Part shown: in pieces, positions 1 to 11,747 of the stretch
How positions within the stretch are numbered: the stretch's first letter is position 1
Layout of the letters: each line of letters starts with the position of its first letter
Origin: Paulownia fortunei
Taxonomy: Eukaryota; Streptophyta; Magnoliopsida; Lamiales; Paulowniaceae
Reading direction: 5' to 3'
NCBI GenBank assembly: GCA_019321725.1
Contig: CM033123.1
Span: 186,001 to 250,000, forward strand
DNA: 64,000 bases
The notes under the pieces: generated by a model
Told to the model about the DNA's origin: nothing
Database searches by the model: none
What the model saw: the letters and a program-made list of their open reading frames with translations, nothing else
Position numbers and translations under genes: made by a program

Positions 1-278
1 CATTGGACCAGGGAACTGACCACTCCCATTCCATTAGATGCGAATGGAGGCGCCCCAGAAACTGTCGTGGGAATGAATGCTGATGTTCACTATATTTATG
101 TATGCATAAAGGTTAGTACCGACTAACAATCTGTGTTGCATTCAACATTTTTTTGGCCTAAAGTTCACCTGAGCAAATACCTTGCACTGCTTTGAAGTTG
201 ATAGTTTTAAACTAGGCTTGCTGCTCTTAAACTTAACCTCTGCTTGTTCAGGATGACTCTGGGAAGAGTGAAGCATGA
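1..278 (+). CDS. 3' end of an unrecognised gene (partial)
   Basis: Frame 1 is open from the window edge and reads HWTRELTTPIPLDANGG and onward to ...VHYIYVCIK at 111. A GT donor follows at 112, and a good acceptor (ttcag) ends at 251. The last exon, 252-278, adds DDSGKSEA and a TGA stop. Both splice sites are phase 0 and the join keeps the frame, so the intron call is sound. The 46 visible residues hold no motif that I recognise, and no family is proposed. The gene lies upstream of and in the same direction as the CAMTA gene, with about 1.55 kb between the two coding regions. The rest of the gene is outside the window. Confidence 0.6.
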
Positions 279-1834
279 GTCATCAGGGGAATGATGATGA
301 GATCACCTTCAGCTATCTGTACTGGGGGATTATTATTCATCATTGTCATTGATAAACTAAGGCTGGGAGTGATTGCTATTTAATGGTATGAGTTTAGCAA
401 ATACTTAGGAGGGTTGCGGAAGTTGGCTCAACTGCTGATTAGATGAGCGCATTGCTTCATCATTCTTCTATTTGGCTGAAAAATATCCTTTTTTATTTTT
501 TTTTTTCAAATTTTATTTTGGTCTGTGTCCTCGTGCTAATCTTGAAATGATCCAAATCACATGAATTCAGATCTCTACCAAAGGTTTTTCTTCCCCTTGA
601 GAGAGAAGCGAATTATCATGGCTTTGCTGCTGGATTGTTTGTGAACTTGTTGGTTTTGACAAATCAAGACGGCATTTCCGCATGCTAACTACTACTCATT
701 GCTCAAATCAAGAAAAATATTCGGGCCACCTTTGAGGAGCTTAAAATTTGCAAACAATTTATGTCTTGGATAATAACATTATTTTCATTAGAAAATTCAA
801 AAAATTTGAATTGAAGCTCGACAATTGTCTGACGAGAACATGAAAGTAGAATACCTTTTTCCTGACAAGATGATGACAATTGTCTTTCAATATTCCTTGA
901 TGCAGTGTTTTTCTTAGATCTTAGTCTATATCCAAATTTAACAATAATCGTATCGTACTGCACATCCCTTTCTAATGATTAGTCCCACATAAGCTGTGGC
1001 TGAGTAGCAGAGGAATGATCCCCATTTTTCACTTTAAAATAACTCCATATATTGGTACTTGCACATGATGGTCAGTTTTATAAAAAGAAAGGCGAGTTGG
1101 GTTTGGATAACTTGAACAATTTTTACATATTTTTGTCAATTTCAATTCCAAAACTTATCAAATAGTTAATATTTGTTAAAAAGAAATTAAATTGCTATAT
1201 ATATACTGTAAGTACTACTGTGTAAGATTAGAATCGTACGTCGAAGAGGGCAGTCGCTTCAAATTCTAGTCTAGTCCACGCCACGCAACGACATGACACG
1301 ACAAAAGCCTCACAAGAAAGCAACTCATTGCCACGTCAGTTCCTATCATTTATTAATAATTATAATTTTATTCTAAATAATAAAATCCTCAAATCTATCT
1401 CTCTCTGCTCCGGTAGTATAGTCAGGTGTGGACACAGAATTTGACTTTCCTCCATTAACATACCCACTCACACCCTTCCTCCAGTTTCTACAGTTACAAC
1501 CCCACTCATCTAGTGTGTTTGTGCATCCCAACCTCCAACAGCCTGCTACTCCCACAATACAACTGCAAGAATTGCAGCAATATTAACCATTTTAATTTTC
1601 CTTCGCCCCTTTGTCCTCTCTCTCTCTAAAACCTGAAGCCCTTTTGTCTGGAAATTTTTCTTACTGCAAAACCTTGACCTTTTTTAGGGTTTTTCAGTCC
1701 CTTCTTCAATACTCAGTATACTTTTTTTGGCATTTCATTCATTCAATTTCTAGTGAAATTATTTTATTTGAAAGTCTCCATAGGCTCATACTACATTTTC
1801 TTGAAAAAGAAACTGTAATCACAGAGAAATTTCT
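279..1834. other. Intergenic region: 3' UTR, then CAMTA promoter and leader
   Basis: This stretch should hold the 3' UTR of the upstream gene and the promoter and leader of the CAMTA gene. Several T-rich and AT-rich runs occur (for example about 490-510 and 1195-1206). A pyrimidine-rich stretch at about 1611-1630 (repeated TCTC) and the T-rich sequence after it look like a plant 5' leader running to the ATG at 1835. An ACGT-core sequence, ccacgtca, lies at about 1332-1339. The short open frames on either strand show no family similarity and no splice support. I see no RNA gene or transposon end. Confidence 0.4.
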
Positions 1835-4800
1835 ATGGCAGAGATTACACGTTTTTTTCCTGATCAAGCGTTAGGTTGGTTTGTTTATTTGTTTATTTAT
1901 TTATTTTGGTTAACTCTTTCTTTCTCTGCTTTGTGCTAGGAAATTGTTAATGCTTTGTGCTTATTATTTACCCTGCATTACTGTCCTTGTTCATATTGCT
2001 TATTTGAATCTCTAAATTGCCTTTTCAGAAACGAAATTCTTGATTTGAACTGAGTTTTAAATATGTATGTTAGTGTTTCTTAATTTCTTTTCTGATCATT
2101 TGAGATCATGTGAATGCGTGTTTGACTCTGCATATTTCTGTATGTTTTTGAGTGTATGCATGGGTGTGCGTGTGCCAATTGTGTGTATTCTTTCTTTGAA
2201 TGTATTTGCATTTATGCATATGATTTGATGATTTTGTTGGTTCTTGAGGTTTTGGTGATGCTCAAAGAAATTTCACAGAGTGTATGACACAAAGACTTGT
2301 AGGCAATGCTTGAGTGTCCCTCGTTCTTTAGGACTTAATTTTTCTTATAATTGTGTGCATATGTACTGCAAAGCTTGAATCCTGAATGAATTACATTTAC
2401 ATTTCTTAATGTTTTAAGAAACTTTATTGGATTATCTTTTGAGGTATATTCTTCTATTTGGCAGACCTTGAGCAAATACTTCAAGAAGCACCCCACCGCT
2501 GGTTTCGACCACCTGAAATTTGTGAAATTCTGAGCAATCACTCAAAGTACCATGTGAGCCCGGAACCTCCAGTTAGGCCACCAGGTTGTCACTATTCTTT
2601 AAGTTCTTTTTCCCTTGCTGCAGTAAAAAATTGTTTGATGTATTAATTTTTTCACTGCATTGTCTCTCATATGTTCTTAATCAGATTATTGATATTCTTA
2701 GAATGAAAATAGTTCATTATTTTTCAGCTGGTTCATTGTTTCTCTTTGATCGGAAAGTACTGCGATATTTTCGTAAAGACGGTCATAATTGGAGGAAGAA
2801 AAAGGACGGGAAAACTGTAAAGGAAGCTCATGAAAAGCTGAAGGTGTGGTAATCTTTCTGTTATTTTAAGTTCACTTTTAATTAGTCATTGTTGAGGAAT
2901 GTAAGTGGAAGTTGTCAAAGTACTGCCGATCATTTGTTGAGTACAAATACCTTGTTTTTTGTGAGACAAAAGCTTGTATTGTGAACTATTAGATACAGTA
3001 TAACTGTATTGGTGGTGGAAATATGCTGGCTTCACAATCTATTTAAAATGTCCAACTTTTACTTCTTTTTCTCTTATAGTAATTGAGTTGCTGCTAATCA
3101 AGACACTCTATTCAATTTTTCCTCTATACGATAGTTGAGAAAGTGTAACTGCAACAATAGTCAAAATAAAATAAAATAGAAACCAATTTAAGTTCACTGC
3201 ATTTGCTCTTCCTGGATGGAATTTAAACGTGAGCTCTGCTACGCATCATTCCCGAGCAAGATATGATTAATTGTAAAAACTGTAATGCAATGCTCTAGGT
3301 TGTGTATAATGGTGTTCATCTTGTTTACAGGTGGGTGGTGTTGATGCTCTTCATTGTTATTATGCTCATGGAGAGGATAATGAAAAATTTCAGAGAAGAA
3401 TTTATTGGATGCTTGATATGTGAGTTGCAACACTTTCTTCTTCATAATATTCTGATGTTTTGTTAGAAAAAGTGCTCTAAACTGCCCTAGGACTTTACCC
3501 ACTTAATTTAACATTGTAAGAAATTGCTTTTGCAGCTGTAATTCTTGCCACATTATGATTTATGATGCATACCATTCTTTTCTTGCCTTTTGCAATCCTT
3601 TGGAGATAGCTCAGATGTATCATTAAGAAATGTTATCATCTCATGCATTCTTTTAATCCCAGCTGGTCACCATAAGACTATAAAGAAGAAAATCTGCAAA
3701 GAACTTGGAGATGAATATATGTGAGTTTTATGCTTTCTCAAGAAATAATTGTTGTAATGATATCATCTGTTTCTGCTTCAGGCAGTTTGAGCACATTGTC
3801 CTTGTTCATTACAGAGAAGTAAATGAGGTAATTTCCTGCTTATTAAAACAATTCTATGTGCTTTTAATTCTGCTTCTGATGCATGAAAACAACATCTTAA
3901 TCTTTAGCAATGAATTTCCGGTAGCTTTGGACATTTGCGGTTGCAACACATGCTTCATATCTTTTATTGTCTTACGTACTCATGCTTGCATGCATCCGTA
4001 TATTCTATATTTTTTTTGTACCTTATGCTTGTTATAATTCTCTACTTGCCATTCTGTATGTCATTCATGTAGTATACAGCCTGTGAAATCTTCCACAGAA
4101 TAATGGTATGTGAGTACAATAGCTTACGATCCTAATATGACTGAATTTTGCAATCTTGGTATTCATTGTCTAACCATAACTCGTGCAGATGCAAGGATTT
4201 TTTTAATGTAATAGAGGAGTTACATGATTTTAAAGTGACATGACATTGGTGGTAAATACCTGATTTTTTTATCAAACTTTCGGATGTTGCATACGTGATG
4301 TGATATGCTGATTTTTAAATATTTAATCCGGGACTGCATATAGAGTGCTGCTATTCCCTGTTGAAGTACTCTATTTTCTGAAACCTTTCAAGGAGACAGT
4401 TGCTTATATTGGGTACCGCATGTCATTCAGGGGCACAAAATAGGTCTCTCCTATTTGCTAACCTCTGCGGATCCTGGATCACAGCTTGGAAGTCCTAAAA
4501 CTAGTTCTGCATCTTGGTCTGAGCAACCTTTCTCTCATGTTCAAGCATCTTATACATCTATTCCCAATACAGTTGATTGGAATGAGCGTAGATCAGATTC
4601 AGAATTTGGCGATAGGGATTCTGGATACCTCGGAGCTGCCACTGATGACCATCCAATTCAATGTTCTGTAACTGATGACACTTTGCTACCTGTGGGCAAA
4701 GAGACAGGTAGTCTTATGCTCTCTTTTTCCAAGCTTTAAGTCATGGTAAATTTAAGGTCAGCTTGGTAAATAATATGTGTTTTTCTTTCTTACATTAGAT

Positions 4801-7800
4801 CTGAATAGTGATGACTATCAGGAAAGTACACCATAAATAGTCCATCTTAATTTGCTAATTTCAGGATTTTTGGAGTTCCCAAAGCATAATCTCGTTCCAG
4901 GGTTGAATGATGGGAGTTATATTCCAGCCACTTCATCTTTTTGGTCTGATGTTCACGGATCAAGCAAAACTCTTGGAATCATACAAAATCAGAAGCTTCT
5001 ATTTGATCAGCAAAATACATCTGATTTCTTATCTCGGAAGCTAATAGATGCAAGATTGGATGTTGATAAAGCTCTGCAAAATATTTCAAGCAATAGAGAT
5101 GGGTTGTTTCCTGACACTCGGGGTGTAGTTCAGGTATATTTGAAATCCTATTATGGTACTCGAACAACCCTCCAACCCCTGCTCTTAACCCCCCCACCCC
5201 TGGCCACCCTCCTTCCAAAACTCAAAACTCAATACTAATATCTCCTCCCAAAGAAAATAATTAGATTAATAAAGAAGGTCCATTGGCAGTTACTTTGTTC
5301 TGATGCTATATTTATCTTTAAGTGACAATGAGTTAAGTTTAATAGCTCCTACCTCACTCTATTAGATATTCCCTTTCACTTTTATATTGTGGGTTGAGTT
5401 GGAAGTAACTCGACTTACTGTACAGAAAATTCAGAATCTGTGATGTGACACTAGAATTAGGAATAGATAGACAGATTATATAGCTACTCTAAAGGGAACT
5501 GCTGTTGGAAATGTTGGAACACATAAGATACTTATCGTTCTTTTTGGGAGGCATAATATACCTGTCGTACTTTGTTTACATGGTTTTTTGTCTATACTTT
5601 GCGCGTTGTTATAAGTAATTTGTTGATTCAGTGATTAATATGGAACCAAAATGGGGTGCGGACTTTTACTTCACTTGAAACTGCATTCTAGTCTTATGCT
5701 GTGTACTCTCTCAGAGTTTTAAGTTTGGTCATATAATGAAAATTATGTACATCTATCGTATCTGGAACTGCCAAACCATTGATGCATGGCTTTCTTGATG
5801 AAACAATCTACTGCTTATCATTATTTTAGCTTGTCATTGTATTAATAAAGTTGATCAAAATTTGGATTGTATATTGTCTAATCTTCCCGGGCTATAGTGC
5901 ATTTTTCTTCTTTCTTTTTATTTTTTAAAATCATCCTTATAGGACCTTGTCCATGTTTTTGGTAACAGATGCTCGTTTTCTGCTGTTTGAAAATCTATGA
6001 TGCAATAACTTCTTTTACTCTTGTCTTTTTTCTCTTTTTATATTTTTTGTTCTTTCCTTTTATACGACCACAAAAATTTGCCCTTTTTTGATGTTACGGA
6101 TGCCAATGTTTGTGGGTAATAATACATTCTCTTTTCCGTGTAATTCGATTTTAACTAAAAAAAATTACTTATAAGAGGATCGATTTGGATATCTTGACTA
6201 CTCTCTTGATTCTTAGTTGATTAGTAAAGATGTCAATCCAAGAGAGTTGGACAGGAATGATGCACAAGTTAGCTGATGTTGCATTTCAAAGCTCTGGTCT
6301 AACAAATTCTTCAGGCTTATTACTTACCTGGGTTGCACCATATGATCACTAGTCTAAAGTTTCTTTCATTTGTGTTTTGGATCTCCCTATTGAATATTTT
6401 TGTGCTCCCAGGTTGTTGGTGCTTCCAATGCTACACCAGAAAGCAGTGTCCTGGTAGCTGGTGCAGTTATTGCTGAAACTGCAGAGCTAAAGAAATTAGA
6501 CAGCTTTGGCAGGTGGATGGACAGAGAGATTGGTAGAGACTGTAATGATTCTTTGATGGCTTCTGATTCTGCCAATTACTGGAATGCACTTGATACTGCA
6601 ACTGATGATAAAGAAGTCTCAAGTTTATCACGCCATATGCAGTTGGAGACTGATTCTTTAGGCCCTTCTCTATCTCAAGAACAACTATTCAGTATTTCTG
6701 ACATTGCACCAGTTTGGGCCTATTCTGGAGTTGAAACAAAGGTAATAACTGATAGCACATCTGTAGTTTAGTATCCAAATCACCTTGAAGCCTTTATTAA
6801 ACCACGTAGCTAGTAATGTTAGCCATTTTTGATCATTTCCTCCTGCAGGTTCTAATTATGGGTACTTTTCTTGGGGACAAGAAAGCCTCAGATGGTCATA
6901 AATGGTGCTGTATGTTTGGCGAAATTGAGGTCTCTTGTGATGTTCTGTCTGACAATATGATTCGATGCCAAGTTCCACTTCATGCTCCTGGCTGTGTCCC
7001 ATTCTATGTGACTTGTGGTAACAGGTTAGCGTGCAGTGAGGTCCGGGAGTTTGAGTTCCTCATAAATCCAATGAGATTTGCATCTCCTCTTGCTTTTGGA
7101 AATTCCCCAGAAGAAGTGTCTGTGCAAATACGACTTGCAAAACTGTTATGTTTAGGCCTGGAGAGGAAATGGTTGGATTGCTTTGCTGTAGAGTGTGACA
7201 AGTGTAAGGTGAAGACCAAACTATGCACCTTGCAAGGTGGCATGGAGAAGGCTAGTGCAAATTCTGAGGAAGAGCTCACTGAAGCTACTTGTAGAAACTT
7301 TAAGGATATAGTAATACAAGATCTTCTGAAGGATAAACTATACGAGTGGCTAGTGTGTAAAGCACATGAAGGGGATAAAGGGCCACATGTTTTGGATGAT
7401 GAAGGCCAAGGGATTATACACTTGACAGCTTCTCTTGGTTACGTGTGGGCTTTAGGTCCTATAATTGCTGCTGGTGTTAGTCCTAATTTTAGAGATAAGC
7501 TAGGGAGGACAGCTCTTCACTGGGCTTCATACTTTGGGAGGTTAGTGACAGCTAAATAATGCCTTTTGTGTCAGAATTTTTTTTTTTTTTTTTTGTTAAA
7601 AGTTTTGTATTCTCAATCCTTCTTATTGCAGTCATTGATGTTCCTACTTCTGCTAATCAGGAAACTATTTTGTCCTTATTTTTCCATGTCTATCTCAGAG
7701 AGGGAGCTGTCATTACACTCATCAAACTGGGCACAGCTGCTGGTGCTGTAGATGACCCAACACCAGAATTTCCAGGAGGGCGAAAAGCGGCTGATTTGGC

Positions 7801-9655
7801 TTCAGATAGAGGCCATAAAGGAATTGCTGGATACTTGGCTGAAGCTGATCTTACCAGTCATCTGCTTTCCTTGTCCATTACTGAAGATCTTATAGGAACT
7901 AGTGATGCTTCCATTGAAGCAGAGAGGGCCCTACAAACTGCCACCGAAGAGGTTGTTCGTATAAATGTGGCAATAGATGAAGATCTTTCCTTGAAAGGGT
8001 CTCTTGCTGCCGTTAGAAAATCTGCTCATGCTGCTGCAATGATTCAAGCTGCTTTCAGAGCTCATTCATTTCGTCTCAGACAGCTTACACGGCGCAGCAG
8101 TGATGTTTCTGATGTTTCCCTGGATCTTGTTGCCCTAGGTTCCTTGAATAAGGTTCAGAAGGTGGGCCACTTTGACGACTATTTGCATTCTGCTGCGATA
8201 AAGATTCAGCAGAAGTACCGTGGCTGGAAAGGAAGGAAAGATTTCTTGAGGATACGCACCCGTATAGTGAAACTTCAGGTAAACTGGTTTATGTAAAGTC
8301 AACTTTGTTCAGAAGTTTCAATTGCCCCATCGTGATGTCTAAAATGGTTTGTACATTTCCTGAGTGATCTGATCTTTTTCCGTCCCTACTTTGTCCCTCT
8401 CCTTTGTAATTCATGTAAATATGTCTTTGGATTACCATTTCAGTCTTGTATAGCCGTGTTTTTAGCTAATGCTGTCATGCTCACTGTACATAAGAATTTA
8501 AATCCACAGGGTTAATAATGCATTTCTTTCCAATGAAACATCAATTATGTGAGTTGTCATAAGGCGTGTTTTCTATCTGGATTTGTTTGATCAAACAATT
8601 TGGTTTGTTATGAAAAGGGAAGAAAAAGAGTTGAAGAATTTCCATGCCTTGTTCGTGTGTGTTATATCTTTAATAAAATGCCTCGTTGTTATGGTTGTCT
8701 GACAGAAAGTTTGTAGTTGCAGATAGCTTGTGCTTTGTTACTTGTTTACGTGTATTAGTTGAAATTAATAAATGTTTGTGCTGAACTTTTGTGCAAGTAT
8801 CGTGCTGCTTGTTCAATGAGCTTAAGTAGTCACAAGCATATGTGCTTAATCTTGTGTGGTTTAGAAGAGTATGTGTGCAACACTTGAACCTCCAAAAAGT
8901 TGGGTCAATCTGCTATCTTCTGTGTCTGAACTATTATTTTTTTCTTATGAGAATCCTTGACAGTGTTTATTGTACATATTGCTTTCAGGCTCATGTTAGG
9001 GGACATCAAGTTCGTAAGCAATATAAAAAGGTTCTTTGGTCTGTGAGTGTTGTTGAAAAGGCAATTCTGCGTTGGAGGCGGAAGAAACCTGGGTTGCGAG
9101 GATTTCAGACTGAAAAGGCCAGTGAGCATGCACCATTTCACATTGACAAGAATGATGAGTATGAGTACTTAAGGATAGCAAGAAAGCTGAAGGTTGCAGG
9201 TGTTGAAAAGGCTCTAGCACGGGTACAATCAATGGTGCGTCATCCAGAGGCACGTGACCAGTATATGAGACTGGTGAAACTTGAAAATTTTAAGGTGATT
9301 TACTTCTCTTGCTAAATTAATTAATGATAGAAAAGTGTGCTTAGAAGGGTCATTTGCCAGAGATTTTAGTTGAGCCTTATCGTCAAAATTGTTCATTGGC
9401 ATAAAATACTAAATTGACGTTAATTATTCTGAGGAAGTGTTTCTTCTTCTCCTTAAAATTATTTTGAGGAAGTGTTTCTCTTACCGCCCACCACTTTTTG
9501 TGGTTTGGAGCCACCTTTACTGGTCATATATACTGATCTTCTTTTTCATAGTCTTTGGAAGGTGCTAATCTCTTTTCACTGGTTTGTCCATATCAACTTT
9601 GTAGAAGTGATGTGATGTTGCTTCTTTGCAGTTGAATAAGGATGAGAACAGTTGA
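1835..9655 (+). CDS. CAMTA: Calmodulin-binding transcription activator (CAMTA1/2/3 type)
   Basis: Nuclear Ca2+/calmodulin-responsive transcription factor; in Arabidopsis this clade controls cold and defence genes by binding CGCG-type sites. Coding exons: 1835-1874, 2465-2584, 2728-2843, 3331-3419, 3782-3827, 4431-4707, 4799-4825, 4865-5133, 6412-6741, 6849-7540, 7699-8278, 8989-9294, 9632-9655. All introns are GT-AG with matching phases and sum to 971 codons plus TGA. Domains in order: CG-1 DNA-binding domain at residues about 14-137 (EICEILSNH, FDRKVLRYFRKDGHNWRKKK, HCYYAHGED, HIVLVHYRE); TIG/IPT fold at about 433-520 (VLIMGTFLG, CMFGEIEV, VPFYVTC); ankyrin repeats at about 610-715 (GRTALHWASYFGREGAV); IQ motifs near 781, 833 and 859 (AAMIQAAFRAH, AAIKIQQKYRGWKGRK); calmodulin-binding helix near 880-905 (VEKAILRWRRK). 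The start MAEITRFFPDQALDLEQIL resembles Arabidopsis CAMTA3. Exon 7 is a 27-nt microexon. The exact orthologue within the CAMTA1-3 clade is not decided. Confidence 0.96.
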
Positions 9656-11116
9656 TTTGCAGAGAATCAGACAGACTCCCTGCATAATGGGAGAAGCTGC
9701 ATGTTGGATTTTTTTGGTAGGTTTATTTCGTGTTTCGATTTTACTTCACTTGTAAGTAGTCTAACATCTCCTGTTGTATAAGTCTCCCCATAAGCTTAAA
9801 ATAGTAAAATGGAATTGTAAATTTTGGCAGCTCTTGTTGTAAATTTTAGCTTACTCCCACCCGAATAGGATCATGGAAATATAGTGCTTCATACTGGAAA
9901 CTGACATTTAGGTTTGATGTGTACTAATCTTACAAGAAATTGTAAAGCAACCAACTTATATTAATCAATATTTATGTCATAATCTTTTTGTTCATTTTCA
10001 TGTATGATCAACTTGTAAATCTAAAATAAATTTAATTGTAGAAGTCCATGGTATTTTTCACTTATTTAATTAGTAAAAATTTGAAATTGTATTTCCTCTT
10101 TTTATAGATTTTGATTTTTTAACTATGAAGTGTCAAAAATATTTTTCCTTGGTCACGTTTTTAAACTCAACCAAATAATTAATTACTTAACAGAAGAAGT
10201 ATGACTTGTTTGTTTGCGAATTAAATCAAATAAGTCTCCTTTTAACTTGGTGGTAAGAGGGATAAGATTCACAAACAAGCTGGATCACCACCTAGCTCCC
10301 TAAATAATCGCGTTGAGATAAAGGAGTTAGGGTCTCTTTAATTTGTGATTGAAGAAGTGTAGAAGTATTAGTTCATAAGGATCACACTGTTGTATAATCA
10401 TTCATCAAAATTGATGGATGTTGCTTCGCAAATTGGAAAAGGCTAGGCATAATGAGTAATATCTTCTCATCCTATATTATAAGGTATATAAAGTTTCATA
10501 TTTGTTTTTTTAAGTCAAGAAGTGATATGGATTATTCATGAATATTTTTGGCTGACTTGGGTGTTTGAAGGACAACTTTCCTTGTTAATGCACGCAGCAG
10601 TGGAACAAAGTACACCACCCCTTGTGCTCATAAGCACCTCGACCATCATTTCATACCAGTCCCTGCTTCAAAGAAAGCAAAGAGGGATGCTCACTAGCAG
10701 CACAAGACACAAGTGTGGGCTTATAGGGCTAGGGCTCATAAACACTTTTTTCATTCATCAACAAGGCCCTAGAAGTAACCCTTGTGCATTTGTCGAATTT
10801 AAAAAAGCTTCCCTGAAGTCCAATACCTTTTTATCAACTAGTTGAGTAGCCTAATATAAGGGCCATAATTAGAAGAGTTGGTCCTATATAAATATAAATA
10901 TATTTTTTCTCTCACAACACTAACAAAACCAATAAAAATTAGTTGATTCATGATAATCTCCGCGCTTAAATCAATTTCTCGGGCGAAGAGTAGCCGCCCT
11001 TCGCTTGGCAAGCAAATCAATAAGCACATGGCTTTGTGAAGGAATAAGAGAAGGATGTTCAACTTGGGGGACTAGCTTCTAGTCTAGTGCGAAAATAGGG
11101 TTCTCAAGCAACATAA

Positions 11117-11152
<36 letters not shown>

Positions 11153-11747
11153 ACATAATAATATAATACATAAATATATAATATACAGCTAGAGAGGTCG
11201 AAGTAACAGCCATAAGAGTTTGGCGTACAAGGTAAAACGGAAATGAAAGAGGAAAAAGAAACAATTTGAAACAACCTGCATTGTTTCAGTCAGAACACAC
11301 CCAAAACACTCGCTGCAATTACTAACAAATCGATTTGTATTGCCACAAAAATTGGGGGAAAAAAGAAGAAAAGAGAATGACAAGCTTTCAGCTATGCAGC
11401 TGAATTTTAATAAACAACTCACGCACTACTACACTGTAATTCCACAGAATATACAGCAGCATGAGTGAAATTTACTAATATATGATTTTAGCACATTCCA
11501 AAAATTAAATTAAATCAAGAAAGACCACATTCACCTCTCAATCAACCCATGTATCTACTCACTTTTCACCATACCTAGAAATTTCTGCCATCCATGGGAG
11601 GATTTTCTTGATGTTTACTGCAAGAGAACCATTCCTCACTATTACAAATGATTCTGATTACGGCTTCTGCTTCCTGCCAATAGTTGTATAAACTAGTGAT
11701 TGACCAAGACTACATCATAAATTCGCTACGTAAAATGCCCTTTACAA
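9656..11747. other. Convergent intergenic region between CAMTA and the kinesin gene
   Basis: Both neighbouring genes end here, CAMTA from the left and the kinesin from the right, so their 3' UTRs and poly(A) sites must lie within it. A pure AT dinucleotide run lies at about 11128-11149. Segments at 10520-10830 and 10950-11050 are richer in GC than their surroundings; the second contains cgggcgaagagtagccgccc and looks unlike the local sequence. One 107-codon open frame at 10522-10845 shows no recognisable motif. No tRNA, repeat end or gene could be supported. Confidence 0.35.

Noticed and set aside
7559..7698. Open frame running from the CAMTA intron into the ankyrin exon
   Set aside because: The stretch before 7699 is an intron with a poly-T tract and a clear tctcag acceptor; only the part from 7699 matches CAMTA proteins.
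10240..10330. Possible tRNA-derived SINE head (ggtggtaagaggg)
   Set aside because: No B-box and no tail or target duplication could be found.
10522..10845. 107-codon open frame between CAMTA and the kinesin gene
   Set aside because: No recognisable domain, no splice or promoter context, and composition like the surrounding non-coding DNA.
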